From positions 1-8,380 of the forward strand of contig JAJFIE010000349.1 of NCBI GenBank assembly GCA_021775275.1: a stretch of 8,380 bases of DNA, given 5' to 3'. Position 1 is the stretch's first letter. Each line of letters opens with the position of its first letter. The position numbers and the translations under genes were made by a program. The DNA is from Rhodospirillales bacterium. GTDB lineage: Bacteria > Pseudomonadota > Alphaproteobacteria > Rhodospirillales > Casp-alpha2. The notes under the pieces are model-generated. The model ran no database searches and was not told the DNA's origin. It saw only the letters and a list, made by a program, of their open reading frames with translations. This document shows positions 1 to 7,576 of this stretch, piece by piece.

Positions 1-198
1 CCCGGTATCCGGCGCCGCCATGCGATCAGGCCGGTACATGACCTGTCGCAGGGGAAATGCGCCAACCGGGGTGCCGCCATCACCCTCCTGTTTCTCTAAA
101 ACAGGACCCGTCGGGCCCAGCGCGCAGCGAAATATTTCATCAAACAAATACAGCGTACCGGGGGCATATACATCAAGAATGGCAGGGCTATCAGTCAT
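1..198 (-). CDS. L,D-transpeptidase (YkuD-type) family protein, N-terminal fragment
   Basis: Only the first 66 codons are visible; the gene leaves through the left edge. The reading frame opens at an ATG at 198-196 and stays open to base 1. The translation contains RCALGPTGP (about residues 24-32), then EGDGGTPVGAFPLRQ and MYRPDR. This is the typical start of the proteobacterial YkuD-domain family of COG3786 type, where the pattern is roughly CALG-x-G...K-x-EGDG-x-TP-x-G-x-FPLR. The family is related to enzymes that form or modify peptidoglycan cross-links through a catalytic cysteine. That His...Ser-x-Gly-Cys motif would lie outside the window, so activity cannot be judged. No signal peptide is seen at the start. 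A weak AGGG lies 9 nt upstream of the ATG. The preceding gene's TAA is at 237-235, in the same frame, leaving a 36-nt gap; co-transcription with the unnamed 356-aa gene is likely. Confidence 0.72.
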   Translation of the reverse strand, partial: MTDSPAILDVYAPGTLYLFDEIFRCALGPTGPVLEKQEGDGGTPVGAFPLRQVMYRPDRMAAPDTG

Positions 199-234
199 AA
201 CATGTTGCCCTGACAAGCCGTCGCGGAAGAAATA

Positions 235-1305
235 TTACTGTGAGACATCCAGGAATGGCCTGGCGGCCTGTCGTTGCAGGTTCGCACTATCTTGATAGCG
301 AGCCAGAACCTCCGGCATGGCGGTGGCGAACCATCCACTCTGATCGGCGATGCTGCCCGGTGCAGACGTAACATCGGGAATAACGCCGCCATAAGCGGCC
401 GGCGCCGATTTTGGCGCGGCCAAGGTGTCGTCGGGCGATGACCACAGGCTCCAGCGCGGTGCGGCATCGACGGTTTGCGCATAGTTGGCGGCACTTTGTT
501 GTGTTGCGGGTGCCGCTTCTGCTCCAGGCGCGGCGGCATCCTTTAGACCATTAGCGCGCACCGATTGCCCGCTGTAGAGAGCGGAAAGAATGTCTGCGGG
601 CAGGGAATCAAGTGCGACGGGCTCCGGCGATCCGGCAAATCCAATGGCGCGAGAAGCTCCCGCGATTGCCGGCGGCGGCGCTGAATTAAATGTAAATGGC
701 TGATTAGGTGACAAAGGCTCATCTGCCGCTGGTAACGCCGTCGCTGATGGTGCGAGGGATGCGACACTGAAATCACCGGGTGACCCGGGTTGGCCAGAAA
801 TCTCTGCATCGGCTGTTTCAATGGAATCCGAGTCATCAGTTTCCAGCGTTCCGCCCGTTAGCAGGGAGACAACATGACCCCCAACACTTTTGCCGGAGAT
901 TTCCTCGACCGCTAGATTAGCAATGGCTGTTGCGCCGCCGATGGGGCCAAAAAAGAGGGTCGATCCGGCGACCTGGGCCGGGGCTGAAATTTCATCACCG
1001 GTAATGGCGCGGTAGGCGCTGGAAACCAGGGGAATATGCTGGAGCGGGTTGATAACATCGATCAGATCAGCAAAAGAGAGGGATTGTTGGTCCGGGTTGA
1101 CGGTGGCGGCTATGCGTTGAACCGACCCCCCATGATCGCTGCTGCGCCCCGCACTTTCGCGTGCCGATCCCAGTTGTGAGAGCGCCATTGATTTTTCGAG
1201 CCCGGTAACTATCGCGCCTTCTGCCGTGCGCTGAACCAATGGTTCGGCAGATGCCCGTTGAATATTCGGGCGGGAGACTGAATCAATGCGATTTTCGACA
1301 CTCAT
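235..1305 (-). CDS. Unnamed 356-aa Ala/Pro/Ser-rich protein with a short conserved-looking core
   Basis: I do not recognise a named family. Three parts are visible. Residues 1-75 are polar, with no signal peptide. Residues about 78-151 form an ordered, hydrophobic, glycine-rich core, including DVINPLQHIPLVSSAYRAI, then GDEIS, then GSTLFFGPIGGATA and VEEISGK; I recall similar short blocks in uncharacterised alphaproteobacterial proteins. Residues about 152-315 are low-complexity, rich in Ala, Pro, Ser and Asp, and probably disordered. The last 36 or so residues (GWFATAMPEVLARYQ and beyond) look like an amphipathic helix. The core could associate with a membrane, but no clear transmembrane segment stands out. 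The ATG at 1305-1303 follows a purine-rich GAGAGAG about 5 nt upstream, which supports this start. The gene lies 153 nt downstream of ribA and 36 nt upstream of the L,D-transpeptidase gene. A structural or envelope-linked role is only an inference from that pairing. Confidence 0.75.
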   Translation of the reverse strand: MSVENRIDSVSRPNIQRASAEPLVQRTAEGAIVTGLEKSMALSQLGSARESAGRSSDHGGSVQRIAATVNPDQQSLSFADLIDVINPLQHIPLVSSAYRAITGDEISAPAQVAGSTLFFGPIGGATAIANLAVEEISGKSVGGHVVSLLTGGTLETDDSDSIETADAEISGQPGSPGDFSVASLAPSATALPAADEPLSPNQPFTFNSAPPPAIAGASRAIGFAGSPEPVALDSLPADILSALYSGQSVRANGLKDAAAPGAEAAPATQQSAANYAQTVDAAPRWSLWSSPDDTLAAPKSAPAAYGGVIPDVTSAPGSIADQSGWFATAMPEVLARYQDSANLQRQAARPFLDVSQ

Positions 1306-1400
1306 GACGGCTCTCTCTGTTCACAATAGTTAACGCAAACAGCGTGCCAATCAATAATAGTATAATTTCAATGAGTTAGATTGTTTTGCGGGCATGGTTT
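1306..1400 (-). promoter_or_regulatory. Candidate promoter and leader for the unnamed gene and L,D-transpeptidase gene
   Basis: This AT-rich part of the 153-nt ribA-to-next-gene gap probably carries a minus-strand promoter. On the minus strand there are -10-like hexamers TATACT (1364-1359) and TATTAT (1359-1354), each 5/6 to consensus, but no good -35 at 16-18 nt. Another pairing, TTGATT (1354-1349) with AACTAT (1331-1326), has a 17-nt spacer but a poor -10. The exact element is therefore undecided. No clear rho-independent terminator for ribA is seen here, so read-through from ribA is possible. Confidence 0.3.
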
Positions 1401-1458
1401 ATGCAAACGAGGCAATTGCTGCCTAGTCATGGAGGGAAAAATTACCGGCCCCTACAGA

Positions 1459-2640
1459 TCAGATTAAGTGCCCGCTACGCCGGGCTTTGGTATCGAGATA
1501 CATTTCGTTGTGCTTGTTGGATGGGAACGAATGCTGCACCCGATCAACGACCTCAACACCACAAGCGGCCAATGCAGATACTTTTTCGGGATTGTTTGTG
1601 AGCAACCGGATGCGACTATAGCCCAATTCCCGCAACATTTGCGCCGCCGGCAAATAGACCCGCTCATCCGCGTCGAAACCGAGCTGTTCGTTGGCATCCA
1701 GGGTATCAAACCCACGGTCCTGCAATTCGTATGCGCGCAATTTGTTGACGAGACCGATGCCACGACCCTCCTGGGCGAGGTAAAGCAAAACACCGGCCTC
1801 AGTCGCAGAAATTTCATCAATAGCGCCGCGTAACTGATCGCCACAGTCACATTTTAAACTACCGAGCAGATCACCGGTAAAACACTCCGAGTGCAGCCGA
1901 ACCAGGACAGGCTCGTCAGCGCCCGGATTGCCGATAATGATGGCGAGATGTTCAAGCCCGCCATCGACCGGGCGGAACGCAATGATGCGTGTGTTTTCGG
2001 CGCTTTCTAATGGTACCCGGGCCTCGCTGACGGCAGTAAGAGATCGCGCAGCAGTTTTGTCGTACTGGAAAACATCTCCTGCATCTACAGTAAACAGATC
2101 TTGACGCGCGGCCCATGCGTTCAGATCTTCCGCTGTAGGATCGGAGACTTCTGCAACCATGGCCGCCGGCAGCAGACGCGCCATTTTCGCCATTCGCACG
2201 GTGGCGGCTTCGCAGCTGAACCTGTCGGCCTGTGCAACGCGGACTGTGTTGAGCAGGCTGCGCATTTCATGGCCGTCCGTATTGGAGAGCGGGTCCGCCA
2301 GATCGCGGACGCCGTTGGCTGAGAGCGGGCCTTCTTGCTTGGCGTCAATCAACATAACATCGGGCAGCACGACGTCGGGATTGGCCCCAGCCAGCTGTAA
2401 GACAGTAGCCCGTCGACCGGTGACAGCCAACGCAGGCCGAGAATCTGCCGTATCGGCGAGCAGGGATAAACCGGCATCCGTAACCGCTTCGGCGGCCAAC
2501 ATCAGCACGGCACGGCCACCATGGCCCCGGATTACAACCATCCGCCCGCGCCGCAATTCCGAAATTGCACGATCAACCGCGAGCAAAGATCGCGGTTCCC
2601 TTGTGGCAGGCATCTGTACCAGTTCAATATGGCGCTTCAT
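1459..2640 (-). CDS. ribA: GTP cyclohydrolase II with a degenerate RibB-like N-terminal domain
   Basis: Cytosolic enzyme for the first committed step of riboflavin synthesis, opening GTP to the diaminopyrimidinone with release of formate and pyrophosphate. The C-terminal domain (about residues 205-393) is complete. It has the zinc cysteines in ECFTGDLLGSLKCDCG (Cys253, 264, 266), QEGRGIGLVNKLRAY (about 290-304), LLTNNPEKV (about 346-354) and the terminal YLDTKARRSGHLI. The N-terminal domain (about 22-181) has the outline of 3,4-dihydroxybutanone-4-phosphate synthase. However, the acidic DDED-RENEG motif is replaced by RGHGGRAVLMLAAEAV and the GHT motif by FSC, so DHBP synthase activity is unlikely. 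At 393 aa it is about twice the length of stand-alone RibA. I chose the ATG at 2640-2638. An in-frame ATG at 2697-2695 would add 19 residues (412 aa), but it lies immediately after a -10-like TACAAT, so the transcript may begin there. Neither start has a strong Shine-Dalgarno. Confidence 0.92.
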   Translation of the reverse strand: MKRHIELVQMPATREPRSLLAVDRAISELRRGRMVVIRGHGGRAVLMLAAEAVTDAGLSLLADTADSRPALAVTGRRATVLQLAGANPDVVLPDVMLIDAKQEGPLSANGVRDLADPLSNTDGHEMRSLLNTVRVAQADRFSCEAATVRMAKMARLLPAAMVAEVSDPTAEDLNAWAARQDLFTVDAGDVFQYDKTAARSLTAVSEARVPLESAENTRIIAFRPVDGGLEHLAIIIGNPGADEPVLVRLHSECFTGDLLGSLKCDCGDQLRGAIDEISATEAGVLLYLAQEGRGIGLVNKLRAYELQDRGFDTLDANEQLGFDADERVYLPAAQMLRELGYSRIRLLTNNPEKVSALAACGVEVVDRVQHSFPSNKHNEMYLDTKARRSGHLI

Positions 2641-2697
2641 GTTATACCATGGTTCGAAGACAATAGCCCATAACGCCAATGACGACGGACGAGGCAT

Positions 2698-2818
2698 CGT
2701 TATTGTATAAAGATGGTATTATTACAAATATAATGTGCCCAGCAGCTTGTATTTGGCATACTGGCATGAAATCACTTATGTGGGTACCGAGCCGACCGAG
2801 AGCGGAGACAATAACGTA
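2698..2818. promoter_or_regulatory. Divergent ribA / cenR-like promoter region
   Basis: AT-rich DNA between two divergent genes. On the plus strand there is a perfect -10 hexamer TATAAT at 2729-2734, but its upstream -35 is poor. A second candidate, TTGGCA (2753-2758), 17 nt, TTATGT (2776-2781), has a good -35 and a weak -10. Toward ribA, TACAAT (2707-2702 on the minus strand) is 5/6 to the -10 consensus. The two sets lie within about 30 bp, so the promoters may compete for polymerase. GGAG at 2804-2807 lies 11 nt before the regulator's ATG and is its likely ribosome binding site. Promoter presence is likely from context; the exact elements are uncertain. Confidence 0.45.
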
Positions 2819-3508
2819 ATGACCAACGGCAAACGCGTTCTACTGGTTGATGATGACGACACATTGATCGAGATGCTGACGGACCAGCTCCAGCTTCATG
2901 AGGAGTTCAACACGGCTATCGCTCGAAGCGGCGCCGAATCGCTGGAACTTGCGAAACACGACTACTATGACGTGATTATTCTCGACGTGGGCTTGCCGGA
3001 CATGGATGGACGGGAAGTCTGCCGTTTGATGCGGCGCAATGGTGTCCGTTCACCGATTATCATGCTGACAGGTGCGGACACAGACGCCGACACCATTCTG
3101 GGTCTGGATGCAGGCGCCAACGATTATATCACAAAGCCGTTTCGCCTGGGCGTTCTGCTGGCGCGTCTGCGGGCGCATATTCGCCAGCACGAACGCAGCG
3201 ACGATGCCATGTTTACCATTGGTCCCTACACATTTCAGCCTAGCGCAAAAACGCTTGTACATAACGAAAGCAACAAGAAAGTCCGGCTAACTGATAAAGA
3301 GGGGGCAATCCTGAAATACCTGTACCGGGCCGGTGACCGGGTTGTCAGCCGCGATGTCCTGCTGGACGAAGTCTGGGGTTACAATGCCGGCGTGACCACG
3401 CATACGCTTGAAACGCATGTGTACCGATTGCGCCAGAAGATCGAGGAAGATCCTTCCAACGCACAAATTCTGGTGACAGAGCCCGGCGGGTACCGTCTGG
3501 TTCCCTGA
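2819..3508 (+). CDS. cenR: OmpR/PhoB-family response regulator, CenR-like
   Basis: DNA-binding response regulator of 229 aa, the usual size for the family. Receiver domain (about 5-120): acidic pocket Asp11-Asp12, phospho-acceptor Asp56 in VIILDVGLPDMDG, Thr84 in IIMLTGAD and Lys106 in DYITKPF; all key residues are present. Winged-helix domain (about 130-229): LTDKEGAILKYLYRAG, SRDVLLDEVWGY, the recognition-helix stretch THTLETHVYRLRQKI and a terminal GGYRLVP. The sequence closely matches what I remember of CenR from Caulobacter and Rhodobacter, an essential regulator of envelope functions, normally paired with the kinase CenK. No kinase gene is in the window, so pairing and targets are inferred. 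The start is the ATG at 2819 because GGAG lies 11 nt upstream and the receiver fold begins at once; an ATG at 2735 would add 28 unrelated residues. It is the only plus-strand gene here and is convergent with ftsK. Confidence 0.88.
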   Translation: MTNGKRVLLVDDDDTLIEMLTDQLQLHEEFNTAIARSGAESLELAKHDYYDVIILDVGLPDMDGREVCRLMRRNGVRSPIIMLTGADTDADTILGLDAGANDYITKPFRLGVLLARLRAHIRQHERSDDAMFTIGPYTFQPSAKTLVHNESNKKVRLTDKEGAILKYLYRAGDRVVSRDVLLDEVWGYNAGVTTHTLETHVYRLRQKIEEDPSNAQILVTEPGGYRLVP

Positions 3509-3542
3509 TTTTCGCGGTTATCGGGCCATCTGGTTTCGCCAA

Positions 3543-3576
3543 CGAAAAGCGCCCGGCTTGGGGGCAACCGGGCGCC
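3543..3576 (-). terminator. Probable rho-independent terminator for ftsK
   Basis: A perfect 8-bp GC-rich inverted repeat: GCGCCCGG (3549-3556) pairs with CCGGGCGC (3568-3575) around an 11-nt loop. Read on the minus strand the stem is followed directly by TTTT (3548-3545) and then CGTT, so it would end transcripts coming from ftsK, whose stop is about 210 nt upstream. Read on the plus strand no T-run follows. The T-run is short, so efficiency is uncertain. Confidence 0.55.
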
Positions 3577-3599
3577 ATTCGGCCCCATGGAAGGGACCT

Positions 3600-3628
3600 A
3601 GAGATGGTACGGGGGCACCATCTCTTTT
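3600..3628 (+). terminator. Probable rho-independent terminator for the cenR-like gene
   Basis: A perfect 9-bp inverted repeat: AGAGATGGT (3600-3608) pairs with ACCATCTCT (3617-3625) around an 8-nt loop, followed on the plus strand by TTT (3626-3628). It starts 91 nt after the regulator's stop codon. On the minus strand no T-run follows, so it points the opposite way from the neighbouring ftsK terminator. Confidence 0.6.
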
Positions 3629-3655
3629 GACGCGCCGCTTGGGGCAGCGCGCGTC
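3629..3655. repeat. Third GC-rich hairpin in the convergent gap
   Basis: GACGCGC (3629-3635) and GCGCGTC (3649-3655) form a perfect 7-bp stem with a 13-nt interior; CGCT (3636-3639) and AGCG (3646-3649) offer an alternative inner pairing. Neither strand has a T-run after it, so it is not a classic terminator. It begins one base after the plus-strand terminator's T-run. The rest of the gap (3656-3787) shows no supported gene or signal. Confidence 0.4.
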
Positions 3656-3787
3656 TCTCAATATGATCAGGATTCGGAAGATTGAAAAGGGCCGCAGTGT
3701 AATTATTTTCAATAAAACCAAAAAACATGGAGTGCTTTTGAAGCAGTGGTTTCGCAGGGGTGAAGGCGGGGATGTAACAGAAAGCGC

Positions 3788-6220
3788 CTAGTGATTTCCA
3801 ATCAGCACTTCCCGGCGACCAACCCGGTTGGCCTGACTGACAACACCTTCGGTTTCCATCTGCTCGATTATGCGCGCGGCGCGGTTATAGCCAATCTGTA
3901 GGTGGCGTTGGATAAAGCTGGTGGAAGCCTTGCCTTCGCGCGCAACGAGGGCCACAGCCTGATCATACAGCGCATCAGCATTACTTCCTCCGGCGCTGCC
4001 GGGTAACGGCGCGTCGGCTTCCGTGGTCACGGCTTCGATATAGCGGGGCTCGCCTTGCGCCTGCAGGTGGCGCACTACATGTTCGACCTCTTCATCCGAG
4101 ACGAACGGGCCATGGACGCGGGTAACCCTGCCGCCCCCGGCCATGTACAACATATCGCCCTGTCCCAGCAGGTTTTCAGCGCCCTGTTCGCCCAAAATGG
4201 TGCGGCTGTCGATTTTGGATGTGACCTGGAAGCTGACCCGTGTGGGGAAATTAGCCTTGATAGTGCCGGTGATGACGTCAACGGATGGGCGCTGTGTGGC
4301 CATGATCAGATGAATGCCTGCGGCACGGGCCATTTGCGCCAGACGCTGGATGGCGGCCTCAACATCCTTGCCGGCGACAAGCATAAGGTCCGCCATTTCG
4401 TCCACCACCACAACGATGTGCGACAATGGCTCGTTGGCGATGGGCTGGTCTTCATAAACCGGTTTTCCTTCATCATCAAAGCCGGTTTGGACGTGACGGG
4501 TGAGAGTTTCGCCACTTTTCTGTGCTTCGACCAGACGGGCGTTGAATCCTGCGACGTTGCGCACGCCGATCTGTGACATGATCCGGTAGCGGTCTTCCAT
4601 TTCACGCACGGTCCATTTCAGGGCGACGACAGCCTTTGAGGGGTCGGTGACAACCGGCGTCAGCAAATGCGGAATGCCGTCATAGACCGACAGCTCCAGC
4701 ATCTTTGGATCAATCATGATGAATTTACATTGATCAGGGGACAGGCGGTACAGCAGCGACAGAATCATGGCATTCATGCCAACGGATTTGCCCGAACCGG
4801 TCGTGCCCGCGATCAGCAGGTGCGGCATTCGTGTCAGATCAACGCATATGGGTGCGCCACCAATATCCTTCCCCAAAGCCAGTGGCAGGCTCCCGCCTGT
4901 TTTCTCAAATGCTTCCGAGGCAAGCAGCTCACGCAGGCCCACCATTTCCCGCGATACATTGGGCAATTCAATGCCAATAACGCTGCGCCCAGGAACTACG
5001 GCGACACGAACGGAGATGGCGCTCATGGAGCGTGCTATATCATCAGACAAGCCATCCACGCGGGACGTTTTGGTGCCCGGCGCGGGTTCCAGTTCATACA
5101 ACGTTACAACCGGGCCGGGGCGAACCTTGACGATTTCACCCCGAATTCCAAAGTCTTCCAGAACGGAAGACAAAAATGCCGCGTTCTGTTCCAGCGAGTC
5201 CTTGTTGACGAGGGACTGTCGTTTTTTTGGGACGATTTCGTCTAACAGGTCCAGCGGCGGCATGGTGTACACACCATCATTGTCACCAAGATCAAGAACC
5301 TTTTGGCGCTCTTTTTCTGCCTTGCGACCCGCCTTTGCGCGGGATTTTTTCGGCTCAACGATGGCATCAAGCGCCTTTCGCTTGCGCCGCGACCGCGCGG
5401 TTTTTCCTGTGGGTCCATCGGATGAGACTGCTGTGCGCTGTCGCCGCCGCGTGGGCGCATTACCATTGTCACCGGCATCGCCGTCCTCATCGCTCTCGTC
5501 GAAGTCCGTCTCGTCGTGTTCATCGAAACCGGGGGCTACTCGTTCTCCGAAATTGCGGAGTGCGCCGAATGACCGACCAGTCATTCGAATACCGTTTAAA
5601 GCGCCGGTTGCCGTCAGATGGAAAGCATGCCCCAATGACCGCCAGTCCTGCCACGACCAACCCAACACATAAATCGTCGTGGCAACGCTAAAGCTACCAA
5701 TGACCGCCGCCAACGTGGCTGGACCATATACGGGGTGCGCCATGGATGCGAACGGCGAAGCCAGATCAAACAGTGCGCGACCGGTAAACCCACCCAACCC
5801 CGTCACAAGCGGCCAGTTTCCGGGTACGGACAGCGTGCTGACAGCCATTGCGGCAAACAGTATTGCTGCAATAAGCAGGATAAATCTTGCGGCGGCGTGA
5901 TGAATGGGGTGTTTCCGCAAAAGCTGTACGCCCCACGCCAACAAGGCCAATGCTGGCAATACTGCTGCGATGCCTACACTTTGCAGGCCGATATCCGCCG
6001 CGGTTGCGCCCATGGGGCCAAGGATGTTGCGAACGGGTTGATCCGTTGCGTTGTTCAGTGACGGATCGGTCGCCGAATATGTTGCCAACGCGGTGATAAT
6101 CGCACCCGCAGCGAGGCAAAGCGCCACGCCAGTGAACTCTGCCGTGCGGCGCTTCAGAAAGTCGACGACGGCTGTCGGCAACAAGGCGCTGTCAGGCGCG
6201 GATGTCAGTGTTCTCGCCAT
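3788..6220 (-). CDS. ftsK: DNA translocase FtsK
   Basis: Septal membrane protein whose hexameric motor pumps chromosomal DNA during division and helps resolve dimers at dif. The 810-aa product has a full FtsK layout. There are four likely transmembrane helices (about 30-49, 80-101, 111-130, 169-188), then a charged linker (about 200-320) with an Asp/Glu-rich part followed by a Lys/Arg-rich part. The alpha and beta motor domains follow, with Walker A GTTGSGKS (472-479) and Walker [14 protein letters not shown] (601-613; Asp607-Glu608). [15 protein letters not shown] comes next, and a C-terminal gamma winged helix (about 746-808) for reading polar guide sequences. The linker is short, as is common outside the Enterobacteria. 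The start is the ATG at 6220-6218; the open frame extends 89 codons further, but that part overlaps the upstream aminotransferase in another frame and looks non-native. No clear Shine-Dalgarno precedes it. The gap to the upstream gene is 25 nt, so translation may be coupled and the two probably share a transcript. Confidence 0.95.
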   Translation of the reverse strand: MARTLTSAPDSALLPTAVVDFLKRRTAEFTGVALCLAAGAIITALATYSATDPSLNNATDQPVRNILGPMGATAADIGLQSVGIAAVLPALALLAWGVQLLRKHPIHHAAARFILLIAAILFAAMAVSTLSVPGNWPLVTGLGGFTGRALFDLASPFASMAHPVYGPATLAAVIGSFSVATTIYVLGWSWQDWRSLGHAFHLTATGALNGIRMTGRSFGALRNFGERVAPGFDEHDETDFDESDEDGDAGDNGNAPTRRRQRTAVSSDGPTGKTARSRRKRKALDAIVEPKKSRAKAGRKAEKERQKVLDLGDNDGVYTMPPLDLLDEIVPKKRQSLVNKDSLEQNAAFLSSVLEDFGIRGEIVKVRPGPVVTLYELEPAPGTKTSRVDGLSDDIARSMSAISVRVAVVPGRSVIGIELPNVSREMVGLRELLASEAFEKTGGSLPLALGKDIGGAPICVDLTRMPHLLIAGTTGSGKSVGMNAMILSLLYRLSPDQCKFIMIDPKMLELSVYDGIPHLLTPVVTDPSKAVVALKWTVREMEDRYRIMSQIGVRNVAGFNARLVEAQKSGETLTRHVQTGFDDEGKPVYEDQPIANEPLSHIVVVVDEMADLMLVAGKDVEAAIQRLAQMARAAGIHLIMATQRPSVDVITGTIKANFPTRVSFQVTSKIDSRTILGEQGAENLLGQGDMLYMAGGGRVTRVHGPFVSDEEVEHVVRHLQAQGEPRYIEAVTTEADAPLPGSAGGSNADALYDQAVALVAREGKASTSFIQRHLQIGYNRAARIIEQMETEGVVSQANRVGRREVLIGNH

Positions 6221-6239
6221 GATAAACTTGTATCGCGGG

Positions 6240-6256
6240 AGGTCTTTACAAGACCT
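6240..6256. repeat. 7-bp inverted repeat across the aminotransferase stop codon
   Basis: AGGTCTT (6240-6246) and AAGACCT (6250-6256) are perfect inverted copies with only 3 nt between them. The structure covers the TAA (6248-6246) of the aminotransferase gene and ends 19 nt before the ftsK ATG. In the mRNA it would form a small hairpin next to the ftsK initiation region. It lacks a T-run, so termination is unlikely. Confidence 0.45.
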
Positions 6257-7463
6257 TAACAAGACGCTCACAAGCAGTCCGGATCGTGGCTTCATCATTG
6301 ACCAACGCAATCCGGATATAGGATGCGCCGGGGTTGTTCCCCTGCGGGTCGTCGCGCGATGTATGTGCGCCCGGAAGCACTTTAACGCCGGCATCGCGCC
6401 ACAATGTTTTTGCCGCCGCCTCACCATCGCCCACATCAAGCCACAGGAAAAAACCTCCGGGCGGGCGGTAGAAGCCAAACCGGTCACCGATGACGGCTTC
6501 CGCCACGTCTATATTCCGCCGGTAATAGGCGCGGATGTCTTCCACGTGACGATCATCATTCCACAGGGCAACAGACGCCGCATCGATAGGAAATGGGATA
6601 CTGGCGGCAATATAGCTGCGAAACCGGCCGTATCCTTCAATAATCACAGGATCGCCCGCAACAAACCCTGAACGCAGGCCCGCACCGTTTGAGCGCTTTG
6701 AGAGCGAATTAACGACGATCACCCGATCATAGAGCGATCCGTCATTTGCATCCGAACTTTCTGCCACTTCATGGCAAACCTGTAAGGCGCTTGGCGGTGG
6801 CGTGTGATCATAGATTTCCGCATAGCATTCGTCTGAGACCACCACAAAGTCATGCTGCCGCGCCAGTCGAATGGCGTGCTCCAGGTATTCGGTTGTGGCG
6901 ATAACCCCTTGCGGGTTAGCCGGGGAGCACACGAACAGAATGGAAAGGCGCTCCAGTGTTTCCGCATCCAGAGAATCTAAATCAGGCAGGAATCCGGTTT
7001 CGTGCGTCGCGGACAGATACAGGGATTCCGCACCACTGGCCAGCGCACCGGTGCCGTAGACGTGATAAAACGGGTTGGGCATGGCGACAATGGGGCGCTT
7101 GCCGTTCTTGGTTTCGGGAACAAGCCATGTGGGCAGCAGATAGAGCGCTTCTCGCGACCCGGCGCATGCCAGAATATGCGTTTGCGGATCCAGGTCATTC
7201 GGCGTCAGGCCGAACCGGCGGTCCAGCCATCCGGCAATGGCGCCGCGCAATTCCGGCGTTCCAGCAAAGGGCGGATAATTGTTCCAGCAATGATCGTGGT
7301 CCTGCACGATAGTCGATACCCAGGACGGCACGGGCTGTTGCGGCTCACCCACTGCCAAAGAAATTGGCGTTACATTGTCTGGCGAACCAATCCCCTCCAA
7401 TAGGGAGCGCAACCGGTCAAACGGATAATCCGGCAAAGTTTCCAGGCGGGGATTGATGTTCAT
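6246..7463 (-). CDS. dapC: PLP-dependent class I/II aminotransferase, probable succinyl-diaminopimelate aminotransferase
   Basis: Cytosolic fold-type I aminotransferase of 405 aa. Visible marks are the substrate-arm [12 protein letters not shown] (about 62-73), [11 protein letters not shown] (130-140), CSPANPQG with Asn183, SDECYAEIY with Asp211 and Tyr214, the PLP lysine Lys256 in VNSLSKRSN followed by GLRSG, and the C-terminal YIRIALV with Arg384 for the substrate carboxylate. All expected PLP residues are present. The closest match from memory is the DapC group, which transfers an amino group to N-succinyl-2-amino-6-ketopimelate in the lysine/diaminopimelate pathway. This would supply lysine and peptidoglycan precursor. 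Aspartate or other aminotransferases share these motifs, so the substrate is less certain than the class. The ATG at 7463-7461 is preceded by GGAAA at about 6 nt. The gene is 25 nt upstream of ftsK and probably shares its transcript. Confidence 0.75.
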   Translation of the reverse strand: MNINPRLETLPDYPFDRLRSLLEGIGSPDNVTPISLAVGEPQQPVPSWVSTIVQDHDHCWNNYPPFAGTPELRGAIAGWLDRRFGLTPNDLDPQTHILACAGSREALYLLPTWLVPETKNGKRPIVAMPNPFYHVYGTGALASGAESLYLSATHETGFLPDLDSLDAETLERLSILFVCSPANPQGVIATTEYLEHAIRLARQHDFVVVSDECYAEIYDHTPPPSALQVCHEVAESSDANDGSLYDRVIVVNSLSKRSNGAGLRSGFVAGDPVIIEGYGRFRSYIAASIPFPIDAASVALWNDDRHVEDIRAYYRRNIDVAEAVIGDRFGFYRPPGGFFLWLDVGDGEAAAKTLWRDAGVKVLPGAHTSRDDPQGNNPGASYIRIALVNDEATIRTACERLVKVL

Positions 7464-7576
7464 GCTGTTTCCAGGGGACCAGAAAATAATTACGGGACAA
7501 CCGACTGGAAATCTTTTTGGGCGGTTTAAGCCTCAGCAGCAAGGCAATCTTTTTTGTAGCTTATTGAAATAGAATA
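7464..7576 (-). promoter_or_regulatory. Intergenic leader of dapC-ftsK with a 12-bp direct repeat
   Basis: This gap lies between the amtB hairpin and the aminotransferase start. Since a terminator appears to end amtB upstream, a promoter for dapC-ftsK is expected here. No -35/-10 pair at good spacing could be assigned. Two near-identical copies, GGAAATCTTTTT (7507-7518) and GGCAATCTTTTT (7543-7554), lie 36 bp apart start to start; on the coding strand they read AAAAAGATT followed by TCC or GCC. They may be a paired protein-binding site or chance AT-rich repeats. Confidence 0.3.

Noticed and set aside
20..295. A 91-codon plus-strand ORF over the left edge.
   Set aside because: It lies opposite the L,D-transpeptidase-family frame, which matches a known family pattern; the plus-strand product has no recognisable feature.
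1410..1424. A 5-bp inverted repeat AGGCA/TGCCT downstream of ribA as a possible terminator.
   Set aside because: The stem is short, with no T-run after it on the minus strand.
2735..2818. A 28-codon extension of the response regulator from an ATG at 2735.
   Set aside because: Receiver domains start within a few residues of the ATG at 2819, GGAG lies 11 nt upstream of it, and the extension covers the likely promoter.
3663..3791. A 42-codon plus-strand ORF, Lys/Arg-rich, ending across the ftsK stop codon.
   Set aside because: It has no ribosome binding site, no recognisable similarity, and lies behind a probable terminator; chance ORFs of this size are common.
4767..5672. A 301-codon plus-strand ORF inside ftsK.
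   Set aside because: It is an antisense shadow of the FtsK motor and linker region, rich in Ser, Arg and Pro as expected from such a shadow, with no supporting start signal.
6221..6487. An 89-codon extension upstream of the ftsK start.
   Set aside because: It overlaps the well-supported aminotransferase gene in another frame, has no FtsK-like sequence, and family members begin near the ATG at 6220.
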